Positions 35,657 to 43,759 are shown, counted from the first letter of the stretch. The stretch is 64,000 bases of DNA from Nocardia vulneris (GCF_001613425.1 NZ_BDCI01000015.1:1-64000), one strand, 5' to 3'. The notes: a model not told the origin generated them from the letters alone. Program-made: numbers and translations.

Positions 35657-35772
35657 CCTTACGACTCCTTTGCGGGTGGAACCATTGCCTTTGCGCTTCG
35701 TTTACACCTCGGCCCGGGATCAGTGAAAGGATGCCGTCAAAAGCCGCCGCGATACCGTCAACACACCGTAAA
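35657..35772. promoter_or_regulatory. Repeat-rich kdp control region
   Basis: The 299-bp space between the divergent kdp transcripts (35576-35874) has two groups of phased direct repeats. Group 1 on the minus strand: TTTACGG (35772-35766), TTGACGG (35761-35755) and TTGACGG (35740-35734), periods 11 and 21 bp. Group 2 on the plus strand: CCTTACG (35657), CCTTTGCG (35667) and CCTTTGCG (35688), periods 10 and 21 bp. Such helical phasing is typical for OmpR-family dimers, so these are candidate KdpE sites. A TTGACT -35-like box lies at 35629-35624 (minus). Confidence 0.5.
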
Positions 35773-35874
35773 GATCCAGCTCAACCGCGCGGGTGCGGGT
35801 AGTAATGGAAGGCCCGGCCAGGCGGATCTCTCCAGCGCAACCGGTTGTTTCGATCGGTCGGAGAAAGGATCGTC

Positions 35875-36030
35875 ATGTCGGCTGTCACCGTGGCCCTGCT
35901 CGTCGGGTTCGTGTGCTGCGCGCTGCTCATTCGCGCGCTCCGGAGCCAGGGCGACGAAATGGACGTCGCCGGGGACGGCGAGCGGGTCAAGAGCCTGCAC
36001 GGCGCGGAGCCGGGGCCGCTGGATGCGTGA
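35875..36030 (+). CDS. 51-aa single-span membrane protein upstream of kdpD
   Basis: ATG 35875 after GGAGAAAGG, a strong ribosome site. The product starts MSAVTVALLVGFVCCALLIR with one helix, then an acidic/basic soluble tail (SQGDEMDVAGDGERVKSLHG). It is the first gene of the kdpD-kdpE transcript. It does not resemble KdpF closely. It could tune the kinase within the membrane or be an unrelated small protein. Confidence 0.65.
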   Translation: MSAVTVALLVGFVCCALLIRALRSQGDEMDVAGDGERVKSLHGAEPGPLDA

Positions 36031-36102
36031 GAATCGGGCGCAGCACGCCGACCCGTCCGAGGGGTACTCGGTTCCGGGATCGCGGCACGCGATGATGGAC
36101 AG

Positions 36103-38649
36103 GTGAAACGCGGCCAACTGCGCATCTACCTCGGCGCCGCGCCGGGAGTCGGTAAGACCTACGCCATGCTCGGCGAGGCCCACCGGCGGCTCGAGCGCGG
36201 CCGCGACGTGGTGGCGGCGGTGGTCGAGACGCACGGCCGGGCCAAGACCGCGGCCTTGCTCGAGGGCATCGAACGGATCCCGGCGCGGACGGTGCGCTAT
36301 CGCGGCGCCGAACTGCCGGAACTCGATGTCGAGGCGGTGCTGCGGCGGCGTCCCACGGTGGCGCTGGTCGACGAGCTCGCGCACACCAACGCGCCGGGCA
36401 GCAAGCACGAAAAGCGTTGGCAGGACGTCGAAGAACTGCTGGACGCGGGCATCGACGTGATCTCGACGGTCAATGTGCAGCACCTGGAGAGTCTCAACGA
36501 CGTGGTCGAGCAGATCACCGGGATCCAGCAGAAGGAAACCGTGCCGGACGCGGTGGTGCGCGGCGCCGATCAGGTCGAACTGGTCGATCTCACGCCGGAA
36601 GCGTTGCGGCGCAGGCTCTCCCACGGCAACGTGTACGCCGCCGACAAAGTGGACGCCGCGCTGCGCAACTACTTCCGCCCCGGAAACCTCACCGCGCTGC
36701 GGGAATTGGCGCTGCTGTGGCTGGCCGATCAGGTCGACGCCGCTTTGGCCAAGTATCGGGCGGACCACAAGATCACCGAACTCTGGGAGGCGCGCGAGCG
36801 CGTGGTCGTCGCGGTGACCGGCGGCCCCGAATCCGAGACCGTGGTGCGCCGGGCGAGCCGCATCGCGAGCAAGGCCAGCGCGGAACTCGTTCTGGTGCAC
36901 GTGGTTCGGGGCGACGGACTGGCGGGGGTGTCCACCGCGCGGCTGGCGCGGCTGCGGGAACTGGCCGCGAGTCTGGACGCCTCGCTGCACACGGTCACCG
37001 GTGACGACGTGCCGACCGCACTGCTGGAGTTCGCGCGCGAGGTGAACGCGACACAGCTGGTGCTCGGCACCTCGCGCCGGTCCCGGTGGGCGCGGATGCT
37101 CGACGAGGGCATCGGCTCCACGGTGGTGCAGCAGTCGGGCAAGATCGACGTGCACATGGTCACCCACGAGGAGGCGCACCGCGGTCTGCGCCGGTCCTCG
37201 TTCATGCCGCGCCAGCCGATCCGGGCCTGGCTGGCGGCGGTGCTCGTGCCGATGGCGGTATGCGGGATCGGCATCGTGTTCCTGGACGGTTTCCTGCAAC
37301 TCGGCGGGCTCAGCGCGGTGTTCTTCATCGGCGTCGTCGCGGTCGCGCTGCTGGGTGGCGTTGTGCCCGCGGCCTTTTCGGCGCTGCTGTCCGGCCTGCT
37401 GCTGAACTGGTTCTTCGCCGACCCGCGCTACAGCCTGACCATCTCCGAGCCGGACAACTTCGTCACCGTGGTGGTGCTGCTGTTCGTCGCGGTGGCGGTG
37501 GCGGCGCTGGTCGACGTGGCCGCCAAACAGACGTTGCAGGCGCGGCGCGCCTCGCAGGAAGCCGAGCTGCTGACGATGTTCGCCGGTGCCGTGCTGCACG
37601 GCGCGGACCTGCCCAACCTGCTGGAGCAGGTGCGCGAGACCTACGGGCAGCGGGCGGTGAGCATGCTGTGCGGCGAACAGGTGGTCGCCGAGGTGGGGGC
37701 GGACCCGCCGCAGCGTGCGACGGATGCCGACACCGCCATCCAGGCGGGCGACGCGACGAGCCTGCTCTTGCTCGCCGGACGGCCGCTGGCCGCGGGTGAC
37801 CGCCCGGTGCTCAACGCCGTGGCCAATCAGGCGGCCGGGCTGGTGCGCCAGTCCCGGCTCGCGGAGGAGGCGAGCGCCGCGGCGGCCCTGCTCGAGGCGG
37901 ACCGTCTGCGCCGCGCGCTGCTGTCCGCGGTGAGCCACGATCTGCGCACGCCGCTGGCCGGGGCTAAAGCGGCCGTCTCCAGCCTGCGCAGCGACGATAT
38001 CGAGTTCTCCGCGGAAGACACCGGCGAACTGCTGGAGACCATCGAGGAATCGGTGGACCAGCTGACCGCGCTGGTCGGCAATCTGCTGGATTCCTCCCGG
38101 CTCGCCGTGGGCGTGGTGAAACCGCAACTGCGGCAGGTGTACATGGACGAGGTGGTGCACCGGGCGCTGGTGAGCGTCGGGATGGGTGCGCGTGGCTTGC
38201 GACGCGCCGCGATGGATCGGGTGAAGGTGGAGGTCTGCGACGTGTCCGTGCGCGCCGACAGCGGGTTGCTCGAGCGCGTGGTGGCCAACCTGATCGACAA
38301 CGCGCTGCGCCACGCCACCCGCGACATGGCCTTCACCCAACCCGGCGGTGCCGGCGACTACCATCCCCCGCCGGTACGCGTCACCGCGGAACGCGAGGGT
38401 GATCGGGTGTCCATCGCGGTGGTGGACACCGGCCCCGGCGTCCCGCCGGGTGCCGAAGAGCAACTGTTCGAACCGTTCCAGCGGCTCGGCGACCGGGACA
38501 ACACCACCGGGGTCGGCCTCGGCCTGTCGGTGGTGCGCGGTTTCGTCGAAGCGATGGGCGGCACCGTGCACGCCGAACCGACCCCGGGCGGAGGATTGAC
38601 CATGATCGTCGATCTGCCCGCCGCAGCGAACGAAGCGAGCAGCTCATGA
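36103..38649 (+). CDS. kdpD: Sensor kinase KdpD
   Basis: 848-aa K+/turgor sensor kinase, starts GTG 36103 (MKRGQLRIYLGAAPGVGKTY). Domains: KdpD domain with Walker A GAAPGVGKT and DELAHTNAPGSKHEKRWQDV (1-210), universal stress protein-like domain (230-360), four short membrane helices (about 370-480), GAF-like region, HisKA with [18 protein letters not shown] (phospho-His near 615) and HATPase with NLIDNALRHA, DTGPGVPPG and GVGLGLSVVRG. It overlaps kdpE by 4 bp. Activates kdpFABC at low K+. Confidence 0.97.
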   Translation: MKRGQLRIYLGAAPGVGKTYAMLGEAHRRLERGRDVVAAVVETHGRAKTAALLEGIERIPARTVRYRGAELPELDVEAVLRRRPTVALVDELAHTNAPGSKHEKRWQDVEELLDAGIDVISTVNVQHLESLNDVVEQITGIQQKETVPDAVVRGADQVELVDLTPEALRRRLSHGNVYAADKVDAALRNYFRPGNLTALRELALLWLADQVDAALAKYRADHKITELWEARERVVVAVTGGPESETVVRRASRIASKASAELVLVHVVRGDGLAGVSTARLARLRELAASLDASLHTVTGDDVPTALLEFAREVNATQLVLGTSRRSRWARMLDEGIGSTVVQQSGKIDVHMVTHEEAHRGLRRSSFMPRQPIRAWLAAVLVPMAVCGIGIVFLDGFLQLGGLSAVFFIGVVAVALLGGVVPAAFSALLSGLLLNWFFADPRYSLTISEPDNFVTVVVLLFVAVAVAALVDVAAKQTLQARRASQEAELLTMFAGAVLHGADLPNLLEQVRETYGQRAVSMLCGEQVVAEVGADPPQRATDADTAIQAGDATSLLLLAGRPLAAGDRPVLNAVANQAAGLVRQSRLAEEASAAAALLEADRLRRALLSAVSHDLRTPLAGAKAAVSSLRSDDIEFSAEDTGELLETIEESVDQLTALVGNLLDSSRLAVGVVKPQLRQVYMDEVVHRALVSVGMGARGLRRAAMDRVKVEVCDVSVRADSGLLERVVANLIDNALRHATRDMAFTQPGGAGDYHPPPVRVTAEREGDRVSIAVVDTGPGVPPGAEEQLFEPFQRLGDRDNTTGVGLGLSVVRGFVEAMGGTVHAEPTPGGGLTMIVDLPAAANEASSS

Positions 38650-39392
38650 CGACAGTGGAGTCCACGACCACACAGGAAGTCGCGATGACCGAGAAGAAGC
38701 AGGACGCCCCGGCGGTCAAGGTGCTGGTGGTCGACGACGAACCACAGATCGTGCGCGCGTTGCGGATCAACCTGTCGGTGCGCGGCTACGAGGTGATCAC
38801 CGCGGGCACCGGCGGCGCCGCGTTGCGCGCGGCCGCCGACAAACATCCCGATGTGGTGATCCTCGACCTCGGGCTGCCCGATATCGACGGCATCGAGGTA
38901 CTCGCCGGGTTGCGCGGCTGGACCTCGGCGCCGGTGATCGTGCTCTCGGCGCGCACCGATTCGGCGGACAAGGTCGAGGCGCTCGACGCGGGCGCCGACG
39001 ACTACGTCACCAAGCCGTTCGGGATGGACGAGCTGCTCGCCCGGTTGCGCGCCGCGGTCCGGCGCGGCGCCACCGATACCGACGCGTCCGATCCGGTGGT
39101 GGTGACCTCGTCGTTCACCGTCGACCTCGCGGCCAAGAAGGTCACCAAGAACGACGAGACGGTGCACCTGACCCCGACCGAGTGGGGCATGCTCGAGATG
39201 CTGGTCCGCAACCGCGGCAAGCTGGTCGGGCGCAAAGAGCTGCTGCGCGAGGTGTGGGGTCCGTCGTATGCGACGGAGACGCACTATCTGCGGGTGTACC
39301 TGGCCCAGCTGCGGCGCAAGCTCGAGGACGACCCCTCGCACCCCAAACATCTGCTCACCGAAGCGGGCATGGGCTACCGCTTCCAGGAGTGA
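38646..39392 (+). CDS. kdpE: Response regulator KdpE
   Basis: 248-aa OmpR-family activator of the kdp pump operon. Receiver domain begins about residue 24 (VKVLVVDDEPQIVRALRINL), with phospho-Asp in VVILDLGLPDIDG and VTKPFGMDELLARLRA. Winged helix motif: LTPTEWGMLEMLVRNRGKLV, TETHYLRVYLAQLRRKLEDD and LLTEAGMGYRF. A downstream ATG (38685, MTEKKQDAP) is an alternative start without the first 13 residues; the ATG at 38646 overlaps the kdpD stop and is preferred for coupling. Confidence 0.96.
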   Translation: MTTVESTTTQEVAMTEKKQDAPAVKVLVVDDEPQIVRALRINLSVRGYEVITAGTGGAALRAAADKHPDVVILDLGLPDIDGIEVLAGLRGWTSAPVIVLSARTDSADKVEALDAGADDYVTKPFGMDELLARLRAAVRRGATDTDASDPVVVTSSFTVDLAAKKVTKNDETVHLTPTEWGMLEMLVRNRGKLVGRKELLREVWGPSYATETHYLRVYLAQLRRKLEDDPSHPKHLLTEAGMGYRFQE

Positions 39393-39555
39393 CGGTGCCG
39401 CGCGCGTCCTGATCCGCCGCGCGGGGCTTCGCCGGCGGTGCGACGCGCGAATTCGGGTGCGGCGGAGAGCTTGCGCACGATGCGGAATGGGCGACCGACC
39501 AGTCGGCGTTGGCAGGCGTGAGTTGATTCCGACAAAGAATGGCAGGATCGGACCC

Positions 39556-40008
39556 ATGGCTGAACCAACCGCTACCTCCGCGAGCACCGCAGCACAACCG
39601 ACCGAACTCTGGGTCGAACGCACGGGGACGCGGGCGTACACCGGCCGTAGCTCGCGCGGCGCCGAAGTGCTGATCGCCTCGCAGGGCGTGCCCGGCGCCT
39701 TCACCCCCGGCGAGCTGCTGAAGATCGCGCTGGCCGGCTGCTCCGGGCTGAGCGCCGACTTCTCCCTGGCGCGCAAACTCGGCGATTCCTTCGACGCGAC
39801 CATTCGCGTCTCGGGCGACGCGGACCGGGAGAACGAGGTGTACCCGCAGCTGGACGAGTCCTTCGAACTCGATCTCAGCGAACTGGACGAGCAGGCGCGC
39901 GAGCGGTTGCTGGTGACGGTGCAGCGCGCCATCGACAAGGCCTGCACGGTGGGCCGCACCCTGCAGGCCGGGACGAAGGTGACCCTGTCCTTCGACATCG
40001 AGGCCTGA
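39556..40008 (+). CDS. OsmC-family peroxiredoxin-like protein (Rv2923c-type)
   Basis: 150-aa OsmC/Ohr-like protein. The two redox cysteines are Cys62 ([15 protein letters not shown]-like [12 protein letters not shown]) and Cys130 ([10 protein letters not shown]), spaced as in organic-hydroperoxide reductases. Start ATG 39556 ([10 protein letters not shown]). It is followed by acyP with a TGATG overlap, then (12 kb later) smc, matching Rv2923c-Rv2922A-smc in M. tuberculosis. This marks the return to conserved gene order after the kdp region. Confidence 0.9.
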   Translation: MAEPTATSASTAAQPTELWVERTGTRAYTGRSSRGAEVLIASQGVPGAFTPGELLKIALAGCSGLSADFSLARKLGDSFDATIRVSGDADRENEVYPQLDESFELDLSELDEQARERLLVTVQRAIDKACTVGRTLQAGTKVTLSFDIEA

Positions 40009-40295
40009 TGGGGGAGGCACTCGAATCCGTCCGGCTGAGCGCGTGGGTGCACGGCCGCGTCCAGGGCGTGGGATTTCGCTGGTGGACGCGGTCGCGGGCG
40101 CTGGAGCTCGGGCTGAGCGGGCACGCGACCAACGCGCGCGACGGGCGGGTGCACGTGGTCGCGGAGGGCCCGCGCCCGGACTGTGCGCGGTTGCTCGAAC
40201 TGTTACGGTCCGGCGATACTCCTGGTCGGGTGACGTTGGTTGTGGAAAGCTGGGAGCCCGCGCGGGGTGATTTGACCGGATTCGAGGAGCGTTAG
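40008..40295 (+). CDS. acyP: Acylphosphatase
   Basis: 95-aa acylphosphatase that hydrolyses carboxyl-phosphate bonds. The catalytic Arg24 lies in [11 protein letters not shown] and Asn42 in GHATNARDG, both intact. The start ATG shares one base with the osmC stop. Equivalent to Rv2922A, which in M. tuberculosis lies next to smc. Confidence 0.93.
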   Translation: MGEALESVRLSAWVHGRVQGVGFRWWTRSRALELGLSGHATNARDGRVHVVAEGPRPDCARLLELLRSGDTPGRVTLVVESWEPARGDLTGFEER

Positions 40296-40326
40296 TGGTG
40301 GCTCGGGCTAGGACGGGGACTCGACA

Positions 40327-41130
40327 GTGAGCACACAGAATCCGGGTGAGGACCGTTCCGGCGCCGGGCCGAACGAGGCCGGGGGTACACCGCCGCAACC
40401 GTCGAATCCCGTTCAGCCGCCGTCGAATCCCGGCCAGTCGTGGCACTCCGAGCCGCCGTCGAATGCCGGCCCGCCGAGTGCCGGGCAGCAGTGGAGCGCC
40501 GAGCCGCCCGCGGGCGCGATCCCCGGGCAGTTCGGTGCATCGCCGCCGGCCGAACCCGGCGCCGGAGATCCAGCGCAACCCGCACGGCAAGGCAGTGTGC
40601 AGCGGCAAGAAGCCGGCGTCACGCAGCCCCGACCGCCCACCGTCGCCGAGGCGCGCGCCAGTGACAAGGCGCGCAAGCGGGCCGAAGCGGCGCAGCGCGC
40701 CGCGGCCGCCGCCGAAGATGCCAAGAAGCGCGGCCGCAAACGGGTGATGATCGGCGGCGCCGCGATCGTCGGCGTCGCCGCGCTGGTCGGCGGTGGCTAC
40801 CTCGCCTACCGCGCGATCACCGCGCCGGACAAGGTCACGGCGTCCTGCGTGAAGACCGAGAACGGCCAGGAAATCGTGGTCGAGGACAGCTACTGCGGCG
40901 ACGGACGTCCCGGCTTCGTCGGCGACGGTGGACCGCACGTCAGCCCCGGCCTGATCATCCTCGGCGGCGGTCCGCAGTACCGCTACTACTACGGCGGCAC
41001 CCCGACGATCGGCAAGCCGCCGACCGGCGGCACCACGGTCAAGCCCAAGAGCGCCGAGATAAAGACCAAGAGCGGCACCACCGTGCAGCGCGGCGGGCTC
41101 GGCAGCAAGAGCACAGGCAGCGGGTCCTGA
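40327..41130 (+). CDS. DUF1190/YgiB-like protein with proline-rich N-terminus
   Basis: 267-aa protein from GTG 40327. Residues 1-125 are a proline/glycine/serine-rich disordered cytoplasmic region and an Ala/Lys/Arg-rich helix. A membrane segment (IGGAAIVGVAALVGGGYLAY, about 140-160) follows. The extracytoplasmic part has a Cys pair (ASCVKTENGQEI...EDSYCGDG) and the tail pattern YRYYYGG ... TTVQRGGLGS, which resembles the E. coli YgiB/YjfM (DUF1190) C-terminus. The next gene overlaps it by 1 base and is a glutathionylspermidine synthase-like ATP-grasp, the usual partner of DUF1190. The family assignment rests on this pattern and context. Confidence 0.65.
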   Translation: MSTQNPGEDRSGAGPNEAGGTPPQPSNPVQPPSNPGQSWHSEPPSNAGPPSAGQQWSAEPPAGAIPGQFGASPPAEPGAGDPAQPARQGSVQRQEAGVTQPRPPTVAEARASDKARKRAEAAQRAAAAAEDAKKRGRKRVMIGGAAIVGVAALVGGGYLAYRAITAPDKVTASCVKTENGQEIVVEDSYCGDGRPGFVGDGGPHVSPGLIILGGGPQYRYYYGGTPTIGKPPTGGTTVKPKSAEIKTKSGTTVQRGGLGSKSTGSGS

Positions 41131-42296
41131 TGCGGCGCGTACGCAGTACACCCCGCCCGGGGTGGCAGCAGATCACCGAAAGCCAAGGGCTGGTTTATGG
41201 TTCGCCGGGCCGCGACGCCAGCGGTCAGCCGCGGCCGTACTGGGACGAATCGGTGCACTACGAGTTCGAGATGCCGGAGATCCTCGCGCTGGAAGCCGAT
41301 GTCGAACTGCTGCACTCGATGTGCCTGAACGCGGTGGAGCACATCGTGCTCACCGAACGGTTCAAGGATTTCGGCCTGCCCGAATGGACCTGGGGACCGA
41401 TCGCCGAATCCTGGCGGCGCAGTGACCCGCACGTGTACGGCCGCTTCGATCTGCGCTACGACGCGCGCCGCCCCGCGAAACTGCTCGAATACAACGCCGA
41501 TACGCCGACCTCGCTGCTGGAGGCGGCGATCGTGCAGTGGCACTGGCTGACCGCGCTGTACCCCGACGGTGATCAGTGGAATTCGTTGCACGAGAAGCTG
41601 GTCGAACGCTGGACCGAGCTGCGGGACACGCTGCCGACCGCGCAGCTGCACTTCAGCTGGTCGGGTGCCGACGCCACCGGCGAGGACAACGTCACCACCG
41701 CCTACATGCAGGAGACGGCGGCCGAGGCCGGGTTCGACACCATCGCGCTGCCCATCGAAGAGGTCGGATTCGACACGGAGCTGGAACGTTTCGTCGATCT
41801 GGCCGAGGCGCCGATCGAAGCGATCTTCAAGCTGTACCCGTGGGAGTGGGCGCTCGACGACGATTTCGGCAAGCGCGTGGTCACGAGCCTGCCACAGACG
41901 ATGTGGATCGAGCCGCTCTGGAAGACGTTGCTGAGCAACAAAGCGATCCTCGCGGTGCTGTGGGAGATGTACCCCGGTCACCCGAACCTGTTGCCCGCCT
42001 ACCTCGATCAGCCCAACGAGCTCACCGAGTACATCCGCAAGCCGAAGCTCGGCCGCGAGGGCGCCAACATGACGATCGTCGGCGCCGGGCTGGAGACCGC
42101 CACCGGCGGTGTCTACGGCGAAGAAGGCTACGTCTACCAATTACTCGATCCGCTACCGGAATTCGACGACATGCGCCCCGTGCTCGGCGCCTGGATCGTC
42201 GGCGACACCGCGGCGGGCCTGGGCATCCGGGAGACCGCCGGATTGATCACCGACGACGGCTCCGCCTTCGTCCCGCACCGCATCGTCAGCTCGTAG
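41130..42296 (+). CDS. Glutathionylspermidine synthase-like ATP-grasp ligase (YgiC/YjfC type)
   Basis: 388-aa protein of the GspS C-terminal amidase-less family. Conserved stretches: YWDESVHYEFEMPEILALE, RFDLRYDARRPAKLLEYNADTPTSLLE-type nucleotide/peptide site, LYPWEWALDDDFGK, WIEPLWKTLLSNKAILAVLW, LREGANMTI-type KPKLGREGANM, and GAWIVGDTAAGLGIRE. No amidase domain is present, as in YgiC. True glutathionylspermidine is not expected in mycothiol-using bacteria, so the substrate is probably another peptide or polyamine. It is between the DUF1190-like and DUF350 genes. Confidence 0.88.
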   Translation: MRRVRSTPRPGWQQITESQGLVYGSPGRDASGQPRPYWDESVHYEFEMPEILALEADVELLHSMCLNAVEHIVLTERFKDFGLPEWTWGPIAESWRRSDPHVYGRFDLRYDARRPAKLLEYNADTPTSLLEAAIVQWHWLTALYPDGDQWNSLHEKLVERWTELRDTLPTAQLHFSWSGADATGEDNVTTAYMQETAAEAGFDTIALPIEEVGFDTELERFVDLAEAPIEAIFKLYPWEWALDDDFGKRVVTSLPQTMWIEPLWKTLLSNKAILAVLWEMYPGHPNLLPAYLDQPNELTEYIRKPKLGREGANMTIVGAGLETATGGVYGEEGYVYQLLDPLPEFDDMRPVLGAWIVGDTAAGLGIRETAGLITDDGSAFVPHRIVSS

Positions 42297-42312
42297 CCAA
42301 TTCACCTGGTAG

Positions 42313-43542
42313 TCAATACACCTCGGAAGGATCATGATGACCGCAGTCGCCCTCGAATCGGGGTACTGGAGCTCGCTCGGCGAGGGTGTCGGAGCGATCA
42401 TCCTCTACGCCCTCATCGGTCTGGTACTGATGCTCGTCGGCTTCTACGCCATCGACCTGACCACGCCGGGCAAGCTGCGCGCGCTGGTCGTCGAGGGCAA
42501 GCCCAACGCGATCATCGTCACCGCCGCGGGCATGATCAGCATGGCGTTCATCGTGGTGCTCGCCATCCTGGCCGTGGGCGGCGGCGGCAAGCTGTCCGAG
42601 GGGCTCATCGCCGCCCTGGTGTTCGGCCTCGTCGGCATTGTCGCGCAGGTCATCTCGGTGCGGGTGATCGAGAAGGCGCTGGGCATCGACATCGGCGCCG
42701 CTCTGCACTCCGAGACCTACACCACCGAGGTCCTCGTCGTGGCCGCCGCGCACTTCGCGCTCGGCCTGGTCGTCGCCTTCGCCATCCTCTGATTCGGCCG
42801 CGCGGTCCTTACCCGGTCGGCCGGTCGGCCGGTCGGCGGGTGCCAGGCCGAGGGTGTGGCTGAGGTCGCGCAGGCATTCCTCGTAGACCGGCTCGAGGTC
42901 CGAGTACGCGAAGTCGAGCTGGTGCAGGACCTCCATGCACAGCAGGCCGTAGAGGCGAATCCAACAGGACAAGAAGACGTGTGCGGCGGCGGGCGGTAGC
43001 TGTTCGCCGATGCTCGCCGAGTAGTCGATCAGCTGCTCGCGTAAGGACGCGGGCAGCTCGGCCAGGTCCGGAACCGGGAACGGGCGGGTCTGCCAGAGTT
43101 CGATCGTCAGGTCACGCAGCACGCGTTCGAAGCGCTGCCCGGCCCGATGGCGTGCGGAATCGGGTTGCCGGTTCGGTGGCGCGATCGGCGCGGTGAAGAT
43201 CCAGCCGAACTCGGCCGGGTGCGTGATCGCCCAGGCGCGCATGGCGCGGCAGACCGCGAGGATGCGCTCGCCGACCGGCGCGTGCGCACGAGCGTCGCGC
43301 ACCGCTTCCATCGCGGCGGCCAATTCGTCGAAGAAATCCGCGGTCACCGCGCCGACCAGGGCGTCGTGGCCGGCGTAGTAGTGGTAGAGCGCCGGTCCGC
43401 TCATGCCGACCTGCCGTGCCACCGCGTTGACGGTGACCGCGGCCGATCCCTGCTCGACCAGCAGTGTGCGCACCGCCTCGTGGACTTCCCGCAAGGTGGC
43501 CTCGCGTTGCCGTTCGCGCCTGCCGCCGCTCTGTGTCGACAT
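42313..43542 (-). CDS. TetR/AcrR-family repressor, reading frame extended antisense through DUF350
   Basis: The N-terminal 240 residues are an ordinary TetR regulator: HTH VTVNAVARQVGMSGPALYHY (about residues 38-57) and a WHG-type C-terminal domain (AWAITHPAEFGWIFTAP, VFLSCWIRLYGLLCMEVLHQ). Start ATG 43542 (MSTQSGGRRERQREATLREV) behind AAGGGTGAGG. The frame then has no stop until 42313, adding about 170 low-complexity residues (EDGEGDDQAEREVRGGHDED...) antisense to DUF350. Three tandem copies of CGGTCGGC lie at the junction; with two copies the protein would stop at a TAA (42809) after LAPADRPTG. It probably represses the divergent monooxygenase operon. Confidence 0.75.
   Translation of the reverse strand: MSTQSGGRRERQREATLREVHEAVRTLLVEQGSAAVTVNAVARQVGMSGPALYHYYAGHDALVGAVTADFFDELAAAMEAVRDARAHAPVGERILAVCRAMRAWAITHPAEFGWIFTAPIAPPNRQPDSARHRAGQRFERVLRDLTIELWQTRPFPVPDLAELPASLREQLIDYSASIGEQLPPAAAHVFLSCWIRLYGLLCMEVLHQLDFAYSDLEPVYEECLRDLSHTLGLAPADRPTGRPGKDRAAESEDGEGDDQAEREVRGGHDEDLGGVGLGVQSGADVDAQRLLDHPHRDDLRDNADEAEHQGGDEPLGQLAAAAHGQDGEHHDERHADHARGGDDDRVGLALDDQRAQLARRGQVDGVEADEHQYQTDEGVEDDRSDTLAERAPVPRFEGDCGHHDPSEVY
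42334..42792 (+). CDS. DUF350 membrane protein (YjfL-like)
   Basis: 152-aa protein with four membrane helices: AIILYALIGLVLMLVGFYAI, IIVTAAGMISMAFIVVLAIL, LIAALVFGLVGIVAQVISVR and LVVAAAHFALGLVVAFAIL. The second half repeats the first loosely (two DUF350 units). The loop FYAIDLTTPGKL is typical. It starts ATG 42334 after GGAAGGATC. DUF350 proteins are regular partners of GspS-like and DUF1190 proteins. The minus strand over this entire gene is also open as an extension of the neighbouring TetR gene. Confidence 0.88.
   Translation: MMTAVALESGYWSSLGEGVGAIILYALIGLVLMLVGFYAIDLTTPGKLRALVVEGKPNAIIVTAAGMISMAFIVVLAILAVGGGGKLSEGLIAALVFGLVGIVAQVISVRVIEKALGIDIGAALHSETYTTEVLVVAAAHFALGLVVAFAIL
42814..42837. 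repeat. Three tandem copies of an 8-bp unit at the TetR 3' end
   Basis: CGGTCGGC is repeated three times without gap. Because 8 is not a multiple of 3, gain or loss of one unit shifts the TetR frame. Removing one unit brings the TAA at 42811-42809 into frame. Confidence 0.85.
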
Positions 43543-43572
43543 CCTCACCCTTCTGCTGATCTGCCGTGCCCG

Positions 43573-43622
43573 TTGACAGCTTAGAGCATCTATGGTGTCT
43601 TAATGGCTCTAAATAATTTAGA
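43573..43622 (+). promoter_or_regulatory. Promoter and palindromic operator of the monooxygenase operon
   Basis: TTGACA (43573-43578) is a consensus -35; a -10 should fall at about 43596-43603 (TGTCTTAA). The 15-bp perfect palindrome TCTAAATAATTTAGA lies at 43608-43622, over the expected transcription start. A further inverted pair, TTAGAGC (43581-43587) and GCTCTAA (43606-43612), spans the spacer. The TetR gene diverges from here, so these are its probable operators. Confidence 0.6.
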
Positions 43623-43639
43623 ACCTCTAGGGAGTGGGC

Positions 43640-43759
43640 ATGGAACGTTGGCGTTGGGTGCCGGTGGTCGCACTGATCGTGACGGCGGTGTGGTGGCGGC
43701 AGTCAAGAGCGGCGCGGTTGCGCGACGGGTCGGTTCCGCTGCGTCAGGCGCGGCGATGA
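43640..43759 (+). CDS. 39-aa membrane-type small protein coupled to the monooxygenase
   Basis: ATG 43640, preceded by AGGGAGTGGGC, encodes MERWRWVPVVALIVTAVWWR then QSRAARLRDGSVPLRQARR. One hydrophobic helix (about residues 7-19) is followed by a basic tail. Its TGA overlaps the ATG of the FAD monooxygenase (ATGA), so the pair is translationally coupled. It is the first gene after the TetR-controlled promoter. Too short for usual gene finders; family unknown. Confidence 0.6.
   Translation: MERWRWVPVVALIVTAVWWRQSRAARLRDGSVPLRQARR

Noticed and set aside
35758-38571. Minus-strand open frame of about 940 codons antisense to kdpD
   Set aside because: Shadow of kdpD; also overlaps the kdp promoter region without a start site.
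43603-43758. Upstream ATG extension of the FAD monooxygenase
   Set aside because: The extension would begin inside the operator and promoter region, lacks a ribosome site, and the Rossmann motif begins at ATG 43756.
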